Source: JANQPA01 sp964628385 (GTDB lineage Bacteria; Bacteroidota; Bacteroidia; Chitinophagales; Saprospiraceae). Taken from it: a stretch of DNA of 64,000 bases. The notes beneath the pieces were generated by a model. It did not search any database. It was not told the DNA's origin and was given only the letters and a program-made list of their open reading frames with translations. How positions within the stretch are numbered: position 1 is the first letter of the stretch; each line of letters begins with the position of its first letter. The position numbers and the translations under genes were made by a program. This document shows positions 63,013 to 64,000 of this stretch, piece by piece. The stretch covers positions 23,058-87,057 of the forward strand of contig CAZVOD010000010.1 of the NCBI GenBank assembly GCA_964628385.1. Direction: 5' to 3'.

Positions 63013-64000
63013 AAGCAAAAGGTATAAGGAAGTATATTCACCTGATACGAGAAAGAAATATAAACAAATTGATTATTTTTAAATGTCTAAATAACAAATT
63101 TGTTTGATCCAGAAAATAATAGATTTGATACAGGATGAGAAATGCTGTAGTACTGGCCCTTGTTTTAGCAAGGGGTTTAGAGCGTATTTGGATGCTAACA
63201 TAGCATCTCTTAACAGATACTGCGTTTTTAGTATCCTTATATGCATAAATAAACATAATATTATGTTCTCTTGATGGAATAAAGATTAGGCTAGGTTCAT
63301 CTTATATTTGATAGTGAGATGAAATTTTACAGTTACTATTGGTGTCAAAGCAAACTATTCGTTGATTCTTAACATGTTGAAGCCTGTTGCTCTTGTCAGC
63401 CCCCTTCACTTTGGCATTGGGCTCAATTTTTTAATTTTCTCCAGGGATTTCCATAAAGCGTGTTTAATTGTTTTTTTTAGCTAAGGATCGCAGTAGATTT
63501 TGTAGCCTATTTTTTACAGCGCCGTCGGTCAGCTAATAGTTCAAAATGCCAGAAGTCGATTTTTAAATATCGGTTTTGAAGATTTATGGCCTGTGAATTG
63601 CCCTGCATTTTTATTAGTATGGTGCGTGTAGTAAAAAATAGTCGATTCTTATTTTCGAGTTTAGTTTTGTAATCAATGGTTTTTTGAAATGGTAATTTGG
63701 TTATGAAAATTAAAACCCCATAAAGTACCAAAATATCAATATGGTGTTTTTTGTAAACTATCAGATGTATTAGGGAGAATTTGAATTATCATTGGTATTA
63801 CAGCTTTGAGATATTTTTGCGTTACAAGCGAAAAAAAAGACGCAAAACATAAGGGTATTTTTTAATATGCACAGTGCGAAGGTTAAAAAATATCTCTTTT
63901 TTAATGCCTAAAAAGAGAAACTAATTATTCTTAATTTTTTCAACAAAAAATTTTGGTTTTCTGAGTAAAAAGCAATAATTTATACGTAAATAAATAGTAT
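63013..64000. other. AT-rich non-coding tail
   Basis: I see no gene I can support in this final kilobase. It carries the second copy of the 38-base dispersed repeat at 63175-63212 (inverted relative to 33941) and otherwise AT-rich sequence with short shadow frames. Confidence 0.5.
63175..63212. repeat. Dispersed palindromic repeat, copy 2
   Basis: The core AGCGTATTTGGATGCTAACA and TAGCATCTCTTAA matches the inverse of 33941-33981 with few differences. It contains GATGCTA and TAGCATC around ACA, a small palindrome. It is away from any gene. Confidence 0.6.

Noticed and set aside
63507..63731. A 74-residue minus-strand frame in the AT-rich tail
   Set aside because: Its composition follows local AT bias and no motif or start signal is visible.
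1..64000. tRNA, rRNA, CRISPR or complete insertion sequence
   Set aside because: I saw no acceptor/T-loop patterns, rRNA-like sequence, regularly spaced repeats or transposase frames. This is a reading by eye and a tRNA search program could still find one.

Overview
The window reads as chromosomal DNA of a member of the Bacteroidota, most like the large-genome, gliding, mainly marine Saprospiria or Cytophagales. Several things point there: a type IX secretion C-terminal sorting domain, promoters of the TTTG/N19/TAnnTTTG type with few strong Shine-Dalgarno sites, three sigma/anti-sigma loci (one FecI/FecR/STN, one linked to a CHAT protein), a zinc-free type-B L31, EpsC-like CysE next to CysM, and the head-GIN, DUF6268 and DUF983 families. 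I found no rRNA, tRNA, CRISPR array, phage or complete insertion sequence.

Layout. 0-5 kb: partial APH-like kinase, a GCS2-CBS fusion and an RCK potassium channel. 4.6-15 kb: a TPR protein, a cysteine dioxygenase-methyltransferase fusion, thioredoxin with a split YeeE/YedE sulfur transporter, a HEMGH metalloprotease, a degenerate T9SS subtilase and an OmpA lipoprotein. 15-22.5 kb: a PKD surface protein and a TPR-CHAT protein facing a sigma/anti-sigma pair. 23-28 kb: a HAD phosphatase, a frameshifted glutathione-synthetase-like gene and TerC. 28.5-32 kb: a periplasmic molybdenum hydroxylase with its cytochrome. 32-36 kb: decayed genes, a DUF6268 barrel and AceK. 36-44 kb: cysE-cysM and cydAB, bracketed by two Crp/Fnr regulators and an AraC regulator. 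44-49.6 kb: methyltransferase, DUF983, ArsR, Lnt and a TPR membrane protein. 49.6-51.4 kb: a TmpA/PhnZ-like oxidative phosphonate-cleavage pair. 51.6-56.3 kb: a FecI/FecR/STN locus ending in a repeat protein, a barrel, and a truncated head-GIN gene. 56.6-62.4 kb: an esterase, a sigma/anti-sigma-barrel pair, rpmE2 and metG. The last kilobase is AT-rich and apparently empty.

Themes. Sulfur and thiol metabolism recurs: GCS-like ligase, GshB-like ligase, cysE, cysM, thioredoxin, the thiosulfate-type transporter and the dioxygenase fusion. Envelope sensing through sigma factors is the second theme. The third is non-coding DNA. Two families of MITE-like inverted-repeat elements are visible (a 164-165 bp hairpin family, and a 70-232 bp family with TIR TAGACTTGTTTCGCA). 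The second family sits between cydA and cydB, over the 5' end of a sigma factor gene, and possibly at the break of a truncated head-GIN gene. The strongest candidates for something undescribed are the dioxygenase-methyltransferase fusion, the PKD/CHAT/sigma module with a tandem sigma-4 factor, and the second MITE family.
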